From Streptomyces sp. CB02923 (GTDB taxonomy: Bacteria; Actinomycetota; Actinomycetes; Streptomycetales; Streptomycetaceae), in contig NZ_LWKZ01000012.1 of the NCBI RefSeq assembly GCF_001905005.1, positions 549,061 to 613,060 of the forward strand: a stretch of 64,000 nucleotides of DNA, in the 5' to 3' direction. Positions 11,689 through 19,824 of this stretch are shown here, in pieces. Position numbers and translations under genes: made by a program. Below the pieces are notes generated by a model. That model searched no databases. It was not told the DNA's origin and worked only from the letters and a program-made list of their open reading frames with translations. Every line of letters starts with the position of its first letter. The stretch's first letter is position 1.

Positions 11689-13043
11689 TTCTTCTTCGCC
11701 CGCTGCAACTCGGCCTCGACCTTGCGCACCACGGCCTTCAGTTCGCTCTCCGGATTCGCGCCGCCCTTGATGATGCGGTTCAGCGCGTCCTGATAGGCGG
11801 TGCTGCTCGGCGTCGTCCAGAGCAGCGGCTCGGCGTAGCCGTACTCGGTGGCGTACGAGACCGCGTCGGCCGCCGCGCCCTCCCGGAGCTGCTTCGCCTT
11901 CTTGGCGAGCGAGGTGCGGGCGGGGATGTGGAAGCCGTACGCGAGGGCGAAGTCCTCCTGCTTGTCGGTGCCGTCCACCCACAGCCACTTCACGTACGCC
12001 TTGGCCTCCGCCCGGTGTTTGCTGCGGGCGCTGACCGCCGAGCCGTACGCGCCCACCGGTACGGCCGGTTTCCCGGCGCCGTCCTTCGGGAACGGCAGCA
12101 CCCCGAAGTCGTCCCCGAGGGCCTTCTTCACCTGCGGCAGTGCCCACAGGCCCGACCACTGCATGGCGGTGAGCCCCTGCACGAACGCCGCCGGGTCGGA
12201 CCAGTCCGTCGGCGCCCCCAGCAGCAACGATTCATCGGCGTACAGCTGCCGGACCTTCCCCAGGACGCGGGCGGCCGCCGGGTCGTCGAAACCGACCTTC
12301 CCGTCCTCCGTGATCAGGCTCAGCCCCGCGGCGAACAGCGGTGTGCCGCCCAGCACGGCGGCCCCGCCGTCGTTCCCCAGGAACAGCCCCTTGACCTTGT
12401 CCTTCCGGTGCCGGGCGGTCAGCGTCTTCGCGGCCTCCACCAGCTCGTCGACGCTGCGCGGCGGCTCGACGCCCGCCGCCTTCAGCAGGCTCTTCCGGTA
12501 GAACAGCAGCTGCGTGTCTATGGTCTGCGGCACCGCCCAGACCTTGTCCTGCCAGATCTTCGGCTGGAGTACCGCCTGGTTGAAGTCGTCCTTCACGGAC
12601 GCGATCTGCTCGGTCAGATCGACGACCTGACCGCCCTTGATCTGGTCCAGCTTCGGCCCGTTGACCTCGAAGACGTCCGGTCCGGAGTCCGTCAGCAGCG
12701 CGGCGGCGGTCTGCCGGTCGTAGTCGCCGGGCCGCCACTGCACGGTGACCCGCGCCTTGTCGTACGCGGCGGCGTACCGCTTGACGGCCTGCTCGGTGCC
12801 CGGCTCTCCGTACTGGTGGTACCACTGGCTGAGCGCCGGGCCCGAACCCTTGCCGTTACGGCCCGTGTTGGAGCCGCAGGCCGCCAGCACCGCGGCCAGC
12901 GTCGCCCCTCCGGCCGCACCGAGCAACCGCCGTCTGCCGATACCGCCGCCGATACCGGTGCCCGTACCGCTGCCGGTGCCGATACCGGTGCCCGTACCGC
13001 CGCCGGTGTCCGTGCCGGTGCTCGTACCGCTGCCGCGTGTCAT
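11685..13043 (-). CDS. Extracellular sugar-binding lipoprotein of ABC importer
   Basis: Family 1-type solute-binding protein of 452 residues, anchored to the outer face of the membrane. The lipobox is LAAC about residue 60, preceded by an RRR motif and a hydrophobic segment (GRRRLLGAAGG), so Tat export is possible. Mature features such as WYHQYGEPGTEQAVKRYAAAY and QWSGLWALPQVKKAL fit carbohydrate binders. The first 35 residues are a Gly-Thr-rich tail coded by degenerate 6/12-bp repeats (12945-13035), so the exact start is uncertain; ATG at 13043 or an in-frame ATG 30 nt upstream are both possible. First gene of the import operon, with a perfect palindrome upstream. Confidence 0.88.
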   Translation of the reverse strand: MTRGSGTSTGTDTGGGTGTGIGTGSGTGTGIGGGIGRRRLLGAAGGATLAAVLAACGSNTGRNGKGSGPALSQWYHQYGEPGTEQAVKRYAAAYDKARVTVQWRPGDYDRQTAAALLTDSGPDVFEVNGPKLDQIKGGQVVDLTEQIASVKDDFNQAVLQPKIWQDKVWAVPQTIDTQLLFYRKSLLKAAGVEPPRSVDELVEAAKTLTARHRKDKVKGLFLGNDGGAAVLGGTPLFAAGLSLITEDGKVGFDDPAAARVLGKVRQLYADESLLLGAPTDWSDPAAFVQGLTAMQWSGLWALPQVKKALGDDFGVLPFPKDGAGKPAVPVGAYGSAVSARSKHRAEAKAYVKWLWVDGTDKQEDFALAYGFHIPARTSLAKKAKQLREGAAADAVSYATEYGYAEPLLWTTPSSTAYQDALNRIIKGGANPESELKAVVRKVEAELQRAKKK

Positions 13044-13124
13044 GCCGGATCGCCCCCTGCGTAGTCCGATGCGCATAGCCCGATGTGCTTGGCGCGTGGT
13101 CGTCGTACGGCTTGCCGTGCGGCC

Positions 13125-13145
13125 ACGGTGATCGTCGATCACCGT
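13125..13145. promoter_or_regulatory. Perfect 21-bp palindrome upstream of the sugar ABC operon
   Basis: Arms ACGGTGATCG and CGATCACCGT around one T, 82 bp upstream of the binding-protein start. The form and place suggest an operator for a LacI- or GntR-type sugar regulator. No such regulator gene lies beside the operon. The remainder of the 360-bp gap holds a terminator and no coding sequence. Confidence 0.7.
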
Positions 13146-13323
13146 CCGCCACGGGCGCCACTCTGCCGCACCGGCGTGAAGAACGCATTGCACCTTCACG
13201 AAACCGGCCGGTGAGGGCGCCGTAAGAGTGAGCACCGCGCCGCGGCCCGGTGTTCCCCCGGACTCAGCACGCACTCCCGTGCACTCCCGCGCACCGTGGC
13301 CTTCCCGGCTTCGGACGGCAAAA

Positions 13324-13358
13324 GGCCGGGGCCACCCACGATGTGGATGGCCCCGGCC
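13324..13358 (-). terminator. Stem-loop terminator downstream of VCBS gene 1
   Basis: An 11-bp perfect stem (arms GGCCGGGGCCA and TGGCCCCGGCC, 13-nt loop) located 48 nt beyond the stop of the minus-strand VCBS gene. No clear U-tract, as is common in Streptomyces. Confidence 0.7.
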
Positions 13359-13405
13359 CTGACCCCTGCCCCGGCGCGGTGCGCGGGTGCGCCCGTCGCC
13401 GTCCG

Positions 13406-15658
13406 TCAGGCGATGGTCTCGTGCGACGGCGTGTTGATACCGGTCAGCTGGCGCGAGGCGAACGGCGCCCGCCAGTTGCCCGTGCCGTGGTAGACGTACG
13501 AACTGCCGCCCGGCGTGGAGACGAGGAGGTCGGCGCGGCCGTCGGTGTCGGAGTCCCCGACGCCGACCAGCTGGCGGTACTGGCCCCAGCCGGGACCGAT
13601 CTTCACCCGGGAGCCGAGCTTGCCGTCTCCCGTGCCCAGGTACAGCCACAGCACGCCGTCGCGGTCGCGGGCGACCACGTCACCGGCGGAGGCCCCCGCC
13701 ACGTCGCCGACGGCCGTGACGCTGTCGTAGGCGTTCCAGCCGCCGCCGATCCGCTTGCGCGTCGCGAACGGTGCCCGCCAGTCGCCCGTGCCCGCGTAGA
13801 ACCACAGCACGCCGGACCGGTCCCGGGCCAGCAGGTCGCCGCGGCCGTCACCGTTCAGGTCGCTGCCGCCGGTGATCTCGTCGTACGCGTCCCAGCCGCC
13901 GCCGATCTTCGACCGCCCGGCGAACGTGCCGTCGCCCTTGCCGAGGTAGAGCCACAGCACGCCCGCCGCGTCCCGCGCCACCACGTCACCGGCGGGGGCA
14001 CCGGCCACGTCGCCGACGGCGGTGATCCGGTCGTAGATGTTCCAGCCGCCGCCGACCGTCTTCCGGTCCGTGCTGCGCAGCTGCGGGTTCAGCGGATCGT
14101 GGTAGGTGTCTTCGAGCGACAGCCGGCCCGCCTGGTCACGGACGAGCACGTCCGGCGAACCGTTGCCGGTGTAGTCGTGCGGCGCGGGCCTGCGGTCGAC
14201 CGTGAAGGTGCCCTGCTCGTGGAGGTCGGGGCCGATGCCGTTGCGGGGCTTGGCGGTCAGCTCCCAGGTGTAGTCGCCGTTCGGCGCGGCCTCGTGCCGG
14301 GTGCCGCTGTTGATCAGGCCGTCCCACTCCAGGTCGACCCAGCCGGGCCCCTGCCGGTCCGGCAGGTCCGGGTTCACGTAGTACTGGCTCTGCTTGCCGG
14401 AGGCGCGGTGGCGCAGGGTGATGATCACGGTGGCGTTGCGCCGGGACAGCTGCCAGCGCGGGTGCCAGCGGCGCTGGTCCGGCTGCGCCGCCGGTATGTC
14501 GGAACCGAGCAGGCCGATCTTTGTGGGCTCGCCGGTACCCGCTACCAGCTCCACGGACGGCGCTTCGTCCCCGGCCTTCGCCGAGATCCGGTAGAGCCCC
14601 TCGCCGTGGGCGACGGTGCCGCCCATCACCAGCAGGGAGCCGTCCGGGGCGGGCGTGGTGGACGTGGCGTGGTCCATGACCTTGCGGGCGGTGCCGCCGT
14701 TGATCGGAACCGCCCGGAAGGCCATGTCCTCCGGGTCGGACCCGTGCGTGAGCTTGCGCCGGTTCCCGTACAGCGCCCAGTCGCCGACCAGGCCCATGGT
14801 CGGGACGTGGATGCCGGGCAGGGGCGTCTTCCGCGGTTCCGAGAGGTTGCCCAGTTCGTTGGTCTCCAGGTGCAGCTCGTCGTACATCACCTCGCCGACA
14901 GAGGCCATGTGCGTCGACGACAGGGCGGTGGCGAGCTTGTTGCTGTAGCCCAGCATGTTGCGGCCGGAAAAGCCCTTGGTGGTGGCCAGGTCGATCGCCG
15001 AGTACGCGATGCCCGGCGAGAAGTGCAGGTCGCACCGCAGCAGGGCCTTTCCCGGAGCTCCCGCCACCACCTGGTACTTGTACGACGCGTTCGCCCGGTC
15101 CGCGACGGTCCGGTCGGTCAGCTCCCCGCCCTGGAGCCCCAGGATGTGGACCTCTTCGCCGACGTCGGTCTTCTTGGCGCCGAACACCTGGCCCTCGACG
15201 GTGCCGAGGTACCGGTACCCGTACTTCTTCAGATCGACGAGCGTGGTGGCGCCGGTGGCCATGTTCCGCAGGGTGATCCTGTCGGAGGCGCCGATGAACG
15301 GGTTGTTCCCGAGCGCCACGATGTCGGACACGGAGCCGTGTGCCGTCGTGTGCGTGAACTGACCGTAGTCCCGGGCCAGCTTGGTCGTCGTACCGTCCGA
15401 GTACCGGGTCCACAGCACGTCGTTCTGCGGGTCCACGGTCAGGAACCCGGTGCTGCCCGCACTGACGATCTCGGACCCGGGTGCGATCTTCAGCGCCGCG
15501 TCCTGAGCGGAGGCCCGGGTGGCGGGCTCCGCGGGGGCGGCGGCAGCGGGGGACACCAAGGGCCCGGTGCTCACCGCCAGTCCGAGCGCGACGGCCCCGG
15601 TCACCAGCCGCCGGAACGACCGGGGCCGCCCCGGTCTCGGCGTGGTGGAACGTTTCAT
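13406..15658 (-). CDS. Secreted FG-GAP/VCBS-repeat protein, copy 1
   Basis: Exported protein of 750 residues. The signal peptide covers about residues 1-38 (MKRSTT, RR, hydrophobic core, SPAAAAPA). The middle 400 residues look like a beta-propeller with repeated short strands (WTRYSDGTTTKL, VVAGAPGKALLRCDL). The C-terminal 240 residues hold four FG-GAP/VCBS repeats of the form YDxITAVGDVAGAPAGDVVARDxxGVLWLYLGKGDG and SDLNGDGRGDLLARD, whose Asp-rich loops usually bind calcium. ATG at 15658 has GGAGGG upstream. It is a full-length paralogue of the gene at 23516-25765, and both share an upstream promoter element. Ligand or enzymatic role is not evident. Confidence 0.85.
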   Translation of the reverse strand: MKRSTTPRPGRPRSFRRLVTGAVALGLAVSTGPLVSPAAAAPAEPATRASAQDAALKIAPGSEIVSAGSTGFLTVDPQNDVLWTRYSDGTTTKLARDYGQFTHTTAHGSVSDIVALGNNPFIGASDRITLRNMATGATTLVDLKKYGYRYLGTVEGQVFGAKKTDVGEEVHILGLQGGELTDRTVADRANASYKYQVVAGAPGKALLRCDLHFSPGIAYSAIDLATTKGFSGRNMLGYSNKLATALSSTHMASVGEVMYDELHLETNELGNLSEPRKTPLPGIHVPTMGLVGDWALYGNRRKLTHGSDPEDMAFRAVPINGGTARKVMDHATSTTPAPDGSLLVMGGTVAHGEGLYRISAKAGDEAPSVELVAGTGEPTKIGLLGSDIPAAQPDQRRWHPRWQLSRRNATVIITLRHRASGKQSQYYVNPDLPDRQGPGWVDLEWDGLINSGTRHEAAPNGDYTWELTAKPRNGIGPDLHEQGTFTVDRRPAPHDYTGNGSPDVLVRDQAGRLSLEDTYHDPLNPQLRSTDRKTVGGGWNIYDRITAVGDVAGAPAGDVVARDAAGVLWLYLGKGDGTFAGRSKIGGGWDAYDEITGGSDLNGDGRGDLLARDRSGVLWFYAGTGDWRAPFATRKRIGGGWNAYDSVTAVGDVAGASAGDVVARDRDGVLWLYLGTGDGKLGSRVKIGPGWGQYRQLVGVGDSDTDGRADLLVSTPGGSSYVYHGTGNWRAPFASRQLTGINTPSHETIA

Positions 15659-15747
15659 CTGCCCTCCAGGCGATGCACGGCGTACGAGTGCCGCGGTATA
15701 CGGCGGAGGGTGACCGGAAGGCACGCGCCCCCGAGCCGGCGATCTGT

Positions 15748-15781
15748 ACGAGCCCCCCGATGATCGGACAAATCTTAACAA
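15748..15781 (-). promoter_or_regulatory. Promoter element shared by the two VCBS genes (copy 1)
   Basis: On the minus strand the element reads TTGTTAAGATTTG, then a variable stretch, then GGGGGGCTCGT, about 90 nt before the ATG. The same pattern recurs at 25854-25885 before the paralogue. Conservation of non-coding sequence beyond the ribosome-binding site points to a promoter or operator. No gene is seen in the rest of the 315-bp gap to the LysR gene. Confidence 0.6.
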
Positions 15782-15973
15782 CGCGGGACCTCATGGGATT
15801 ACGGAATTACGGGGCGGAGGGGCAGCGTTGCCCGGACCAGCCGCTGGTCACGGCGGTCCGGAGGGCCGTCGAAGCGGCGGGGAGAGCCGGAGTATGACAG
15901 CGCTCACCCATTTCGACGACGATGATGACGACGCGGCCGGCCACGGCCCACCGCACAGAGGGGACGCGAGCCG

Positions 15974-16870
15974 ATGAGCCTTCGTCAGTACGAATACGCC
16001 CTGGCCGTTGCCGAGGAGGGCTCCGTGACGGCGGCGGCCGAGCTGCTGCACGTGGCTCAGCCGTCGGTGTCTCAGCAGATCCGCGGCCTGGAGCGGGAAC
16101 TCGGCGTGCAACTGTTCACCCGCACGCCGACCGGACTGGTGCCGACTGTGGTCGGCCGCGCGTTCCTGCGGGAGGCGGAGATCGCGGTGAACGCGTCGCG
16201 GCGGGCGAGGGCGACGGCGCGGGCCGGTGCCGACGAGCTGGTGGGCGAGCTGGTGGTCGCGGTGCAGATGGGCTTCGGTACGCGGCAACTGCCGGGCGCG
16301 CTGGGCGCGCTGCGCCGCCGCTTCCCGCGGCTGGAGGTCACCGTCTTCGAGGAGCCGAGCTCCGCCGAGCTGGAACAGCTCGGGCGCCGGGGCGCGTTGG
16401 ACCTCGCCCTGATGGCGGCGTGCGAGCAGAGCCCCGACGACGCCCACCACCTCGGCGACGAGGAGTTCGTCGTGGTGCTGGGCGCCGGGCACCCGCAGCT
16501 CGCCGCGGACCGGGTCGAGCTGCGCGACCTGGAAGGGGAGCCGTGGGTGAGGTTCGACCGCGACAGCGCGCTCGACAGCGTGCTGCTGAACGTGCTGCGG
16601 AACAACGAGTTGGCCCCGGCCACGGCCGCCCGCGTGTCCCAGACCGCGACGGCCGCACGCTGGGCCGCCCACGGGCTGGGGGTGACGCTCGTCCCGGCCT
16701 CCGCGGTGCCGCACGGTCACGAGCACCTCGCCCGCCCGGTGTCCCCGGCCGTGACCCAGCCCGTCATCGCCGTGGTCCGGTCCGGCGCGGGCCCGGCGGA
16801 GACGGCCCTGCTCGCATTCCTGCGGCAGGAGTCCTGGGAAGAATCCGGCCGCTTCTCATCGGTGGCCTGA
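15974..16870 (+). CDS. LysR-family transcriptional regulator
   Basis: DNA-binding regulator of 298 residues. The winged HTH is residues 1-60 (LRQYEYALAVAEEGSVTAAAELLHVAQPSVSQQIRGLERELG), followed by the linker helix and a two-lobed effector domain from about residue 90. ATG at 15974 follows GAGGGGACGCGAG. The gene lies divergent from VCBS gene 1 and convergent with an SDR gene, so either the SDR or an unlinked target could be its partner. The coinducer is unknown. Confidence 0.92.
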   Translation: MSLRQYEYALAVAEEGSVTAAAELLHVAQPSVSQQIRGLERELGVQLFTRTPTGLVPTVVGRAFLREAEIAVNASRRARATARAGADELVGELVVAVQMGFGTRQLPGALGALRRRFPRLEVTVFEEPSSAELEQLGRRGALDLALMAACEQSPDDAHHLGDEEFVVVLGAGHPQLAADRVELRDLEGEPWVRFDRDSALDSVLLNVLRNNELAPATAARVSQTATAARWAAHGLGVTLVPASAVPHGHEHLARPVSPAVTQPVIAVVRSGAGPAETALLAFLRQESWEESGRFSSVA

Positions 16871-16907
16871 CGGCCCGGTGGCCTGACGGCTCGGTGGCCT
16901 GACGGCC
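16860..16907. repeat. Three 16-bp tandem repeats spanning the LysR stop codon
   Basis: Unit CGGTGGCCTGACGGCC at 16860, 16876 and 16892. The first copy contains the TGA stop of the LysR gene, so the downstream copies are duplicated stop-codon regions. Confidence 0.8.
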
Positions 16908-16971
16908 GCGAACGAAGCGGGCGCAGCTGAATTCCTCCGGCCGGAAACGGCGTTCCGGGATTCCGTCGGCG

Positions 16972-17748
16972 TCAGCTCCTGGAGAATTCACCGCCGTCCA
17001 CGACGATATTGCTCCCGGTCAGCCAGCTCGCCCGGCCGGACACGAGGAACAGCACCGCGTGGGCGATGTCGTCGGGCTGGCCGTCGCGCCCCAGCGGTGC
17101 GGTGTCGTCGGCGTTGGTCCGGCCCGGCGCCGCGTTCAGGCGCGCCCACTGCTCCCGCGTCGCTTCGCCGCCGGGGGTGGCGGTCCGTCCCGGGGAGACG
17201 GTGTTGACCCGGATTCCGGACGGCGCCAGCTCCGAGGCCAGTCCCCGGCTGTAGGACTCCAGCGCCGCCTTCGCCGTCACGTAGTGCAGGAACGGCGGTG
17301 CCGCGCTGGGGACCGCGGCCGAGGAGACGTGCACGATCGCTCCCGAACGCCGTTCCCGCATCCCCGGTGCCAGCAGCGAGTCCAGCCGTACCGACGCGAG
17401 GAAGTTCAGGTCCAGCGCGTCCTGCCACTCCTCGTCGGGAATGGACAGGGCGCCCTGGTGCGGTTGCGCCCCGCCCGCGTTGTGGACCAGGACGTCCACC
17501 TCGCCGAGTACCTCCTGCGCGGTCGCGGCGAGCGCTTCCGCCCCCGCCCGTGTCCGTACGTCGGCCGCCACGAAGGCGGCCCCCTCCGGCACCGTGCCCG
17601 TCGCCGACCTGGCGGTCGTGAGCACCTCGGCGCCCGCGTCCAGGAGCCGGCGCACGACGGCCGCTCCGATTCCGCGGGTGCCACCCGTGACCAGGGCTCG
17701 CTTTCCCGCGAGTTCCTGTGTTTCCGAACCGATTTCGATGGTGGTCAT
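16972..17748 (-). CDS. Short-chain dehydrogenase/reductase
   Basis: NAD(P)-dependent oxidoreductase of 258 residues, classical SDR. The cofactor loop is TGGTRGIG (residues 21-28), the NAG motif is HNAGG, the catalytic Ser is in VHVSSAA, and the YxxxK pair is in LHYVTAKAAL. The C-terminus ends SNIVVDGGEFSRS as in many ketoreductase-like SDRs. Convergent with the LysR gene. Substrate unknown. Confidence 0.9.
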   Translation of the reverse strand: MTTIEIGSETQELAGKRALVTGGTRGIGAAVVRRLLDAGAEVLTTARSATGTVPEGAAFVAADVRTRAGAEALAATAQEVLGEVDVLVHNAGGAQPHQGALSIPDEEWQDALDLNFLASVRLDSLLAPGMRERRSGAIVHVSSAAVPSAAPPFLHYVTAKAALESYSRGLASELAPSGIRVNTVSPGRTATPGGEATREQWARLNAAPGRTNADDTAPLGRDGQPDDIAHAVLFLVSGRASWLTGSNIVVDGGEFSRS

Positions 17749-17952
17749 GCCACCGGTCCTCTCCGCTGAATGTTCGTCCGCCCGACGGAAATGAGAGCGA
17801 CGTGCGCAGAGCGCGATTCTTCGGAGAATTCGCGGTGGGCACCTCGTCGAGCTGTTTCACGGTACGTACGGAAAAGGAGGCGAGGCAAAGACGAAAAGTG
17901 AGCAGGCCCTATAGGGAACTCCTATGGCACCGGGGGCGGTTCGGCCGACCCG

Positions 17953-18001
17953 CGACCCACGACCCACGACCCACGGCCCGCGACCCACGAGCCACGACCC
18001 A
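17953..18001. repeat. Seven heptanucleotide repeats (CGACCCA)
   Basis: Seven nearly identical 7-bp units in the gap between the SDR and DUF2306 genes, downstream of the DUF2306 stop. Likely slippage-prone intergenic DNA; no other feature is seen in this 263-bp gap. Confidence 0.75.
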
Positions 18002-18011
18002 TGGCCGACGG

Positions 18012-18668
18012 CTACCGGCGGGCGGCCAGGGAGCGCTGGACGATGAACCATTCGGCGACGCCGGCACTGATGAGGATCGAGGCCCACGCCGATGTGGTGT
18101 AGACGCTCTCCACGGTCAGCCACTCGTACCGCGAGCGGGCCGCCAGTCCCAGGAGGAGGAAGACCCGCAGCAGCACGGCCGCGAAGGAGAGCGCGTAGTT
18201 GCGGATCATCCAGACGCGGTGCAGCCGGACCTGGCCCCGCCGGATCGTCCGGTACGCCTGGGTCAGGGAGTACAGCCAGGCGGCCGTCAGCAGGTAGAAG
18301 GCGACCTGTGCGGAGAATCCGTTGACCGAGAACGTGGTCGCCAGTACGGCCGCCACGGACGCGAACACAACGCTGACCATGTACACCCGGCCGATCACCC
18401 GGTGCAGGGCGCGGTACCTGTTGCGCAGCGCCGGGACGAACTGCAACGGCCCGAGCAGAAGGACGAGACCCGCGGGCAGGGCGTGCACCGCGATCGACAG
18501 GTAGTGCAGGGCCACATCCGGATTGAGGGGAAGCCTGCTCTGCGCCGGGTCACCGGTCAGGTAGGCGGGGACGCTGTACGCGGCGATTGCGGCCGCCGAC
18601 AAGGCGAGCGTCGCCCAGCCGGCCCACCACAACCGGCGGGGCGACCGGGTGCTGGCTGTTGTTGTCAT
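18012..18668 (-). CDS. DUF2306-type membrane protein
   Basis: Integral membrane protein of 218 residues with about six TM segments. Family-like signatures include the conserved HRxxGRVYM (LHRVIGRVYMVSVVF) and LHRVWMIRNYALSFAAVLLR. Proteins of this family have no well-established role; some resemble small haem- or quinone-linked membrane proteins. The gene is divergent from a TetR gene with a shared 227-bp promoter region containing a clear dyad, so it is probably that regulator's target. Confidence 0.82.
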   Translation of the reverse strand: MTTTASTRSPRRLWWAGWATLALSAAAIAAYSVPAYLTGDPAQSRLPLNPDVALHYLSIAVHALPAGLVLLLGPLQFVPALRNRYRALHRVIGRVYMVSVVFASVAAVLATTFSVNGFSAQVAFYLLTAAWLYSLTQAYRTIRRGQVRLHRVWMIRNYALSFAAVLLRVFLLLGLAARSRYEWLTVESVYTTSAWASILISAGVAEWFIVQRSLAARR

Positions 18669-18814
18669 GGGTGTCTCCCTGAAATCCCGTACTGAAGGGC
18701 AGGCGTCGAAGGGCAGGCGTCGAAGAGCGAGCAGGGGTGGATGGGGCAGCGGGGGGGGGGCGGTGCCACGGGTGCCACGCCCCCCGTCGCCGGTACCGAC
18801 GCTAGCCAGCGCAT

Positions 18815-18841
18815 AGGAAATTTGGCAGTGTTAGATTTCCT
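18815..18841. promoter_or_regulatory. Operator-like dyad between DUF2306 and TetR genes
   Basis: Perfect 7-bp arms AGGAAAT and ATTTCCT separated by 13 bp, in an AT-rich stretch between the divergent genes. The form fits a TetR-family site covering both promoters. Confidence 0.6.
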
Positions 18842-18895
18842 TGACGAGTGTTCACCGGTCTTGTCGTCGTCAAGGGACCGCCGTACGATCACCGC

Positions 18896-19627
18896 ATGCC
18901 GACGGGTCAGTCCCCCACCGCCGTACCGTCCCTGCGTGAGCGGCGGCGGGCCGTCGCCGTCCGCGAGATCGTGACGGCCGCCGAGGAGCACATCGACGGG
19001 CACGGGCCCGCGGCCCTGTCCCTGCGGGCGGTCGCCCGGAGCCTGGGCATGACCGTGCAGGCGCTCTACCACTACTTCCCGAGCCGGGACAGCCTCGTCA
19101 CCGCGCTCATCACCAAGGCGTACGACGACCTCGCCGACGCCGTGGGAGCCGCCGTGGACGCCGCGCCGGACACCACCGCCCTGCCGCGCCTGGTCGCCGC
19201 GGCCGAGGGGTACCGCGCCTGGGCCATCAGCCGTCCCGAGCGGTTCCAACTGCTGTACGGGGCACCGCTACGGCACTACGAAGCACCCGTCGACGGCCCC
19301 ACCACGCAGGCCGTCCAGCGGATGAGCGCGATCTTCCGGCGCGAGCTGTTCGCCGGGTTCACCGCGCCGCAACTCGCCGCGATCGACACCGAGGACCTCT
19401 CGCCGTCGCTCCGCGAGCACCTGGGAAGTCTGCCTTCGGACGCTTTGGGGTCTCTGCCGCCACCCGCCGCGTCCCTCTTCTTGAGCGCGTGGGGGCACCT
19501 GCACGGCCTCGTCGTCCTGGAGGTGTTCGGCCACACCGCGTTCATCGGCACCCATCAGGCCGAGATCTTCCGAGTGGCCATGACCAACCTGCTCAAGGAC
19601 GTCCACCGCCGGATTCCCGCCGCCTGA
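18896..19627 (+). CDS. TetR-family transcriptional regulator
   Basis: Repressor-type regulator of 243 residues. The N-terminal HTH is ALSLRAVARSLGMTVQALYHYFPSRDSLVTALI (residues about 38-72), followed by an all-alpha ligand domain with the WHG-like signature LSAWGHLHGLVVLEVFGH near residue 205. ATG at 18896 is preferred to the upstream in-frame ATG at 18848 because the HTH then sits at normal distance from the N-terminus. It probably controls itself and the divergent DUF2306 gene. Confidence 0.88.
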   Translation: MPTGQSPTAVPSLRERRRAVAVREIVTAAEEHIDGHGPAALSLRAVARSLGMTVQALYHYFPSRDSLVTALITKAYDDLADAVGAAVDAAPDTTALPRLVAAAEGYRAWAISRPERFQLLYGAPLRHYEAPVDGPTTQAVQRMSAIFRRELFAGFTAPQLAAIDTEDLSPSLREHLGSLPSDALGSLPPPAASLFLSAWGHLHGLVVLEVFGHTAFIGTHQAEIFRVAMTNLLKDVHRRIPAA

Positions 19628-19824
19628 GCGGATTCTTCCGGATCGAGCGGCGCGCCGGGGCGGTGCGTCCGCGGCTGTACGTGCCGACAGGGCGGGCGCG
19701 CCTGCCACACCCGTACGCCACGATACGTTACCAATTCTCACGGAATGTGATCACGTCTGACCGGGGGTGAGGTATGCCCCGCCGGGGTCAGGCGGGTTGT
19801 CTCATGGATCGGGAGAGGTAGTCG

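Noticed and set aside
13250..15763. An 837-codon open frame antisense to VCBS gene 1
   Set aside because: Antisense shadow of a well-supported secreted protein; low-complexity composition and no motif.
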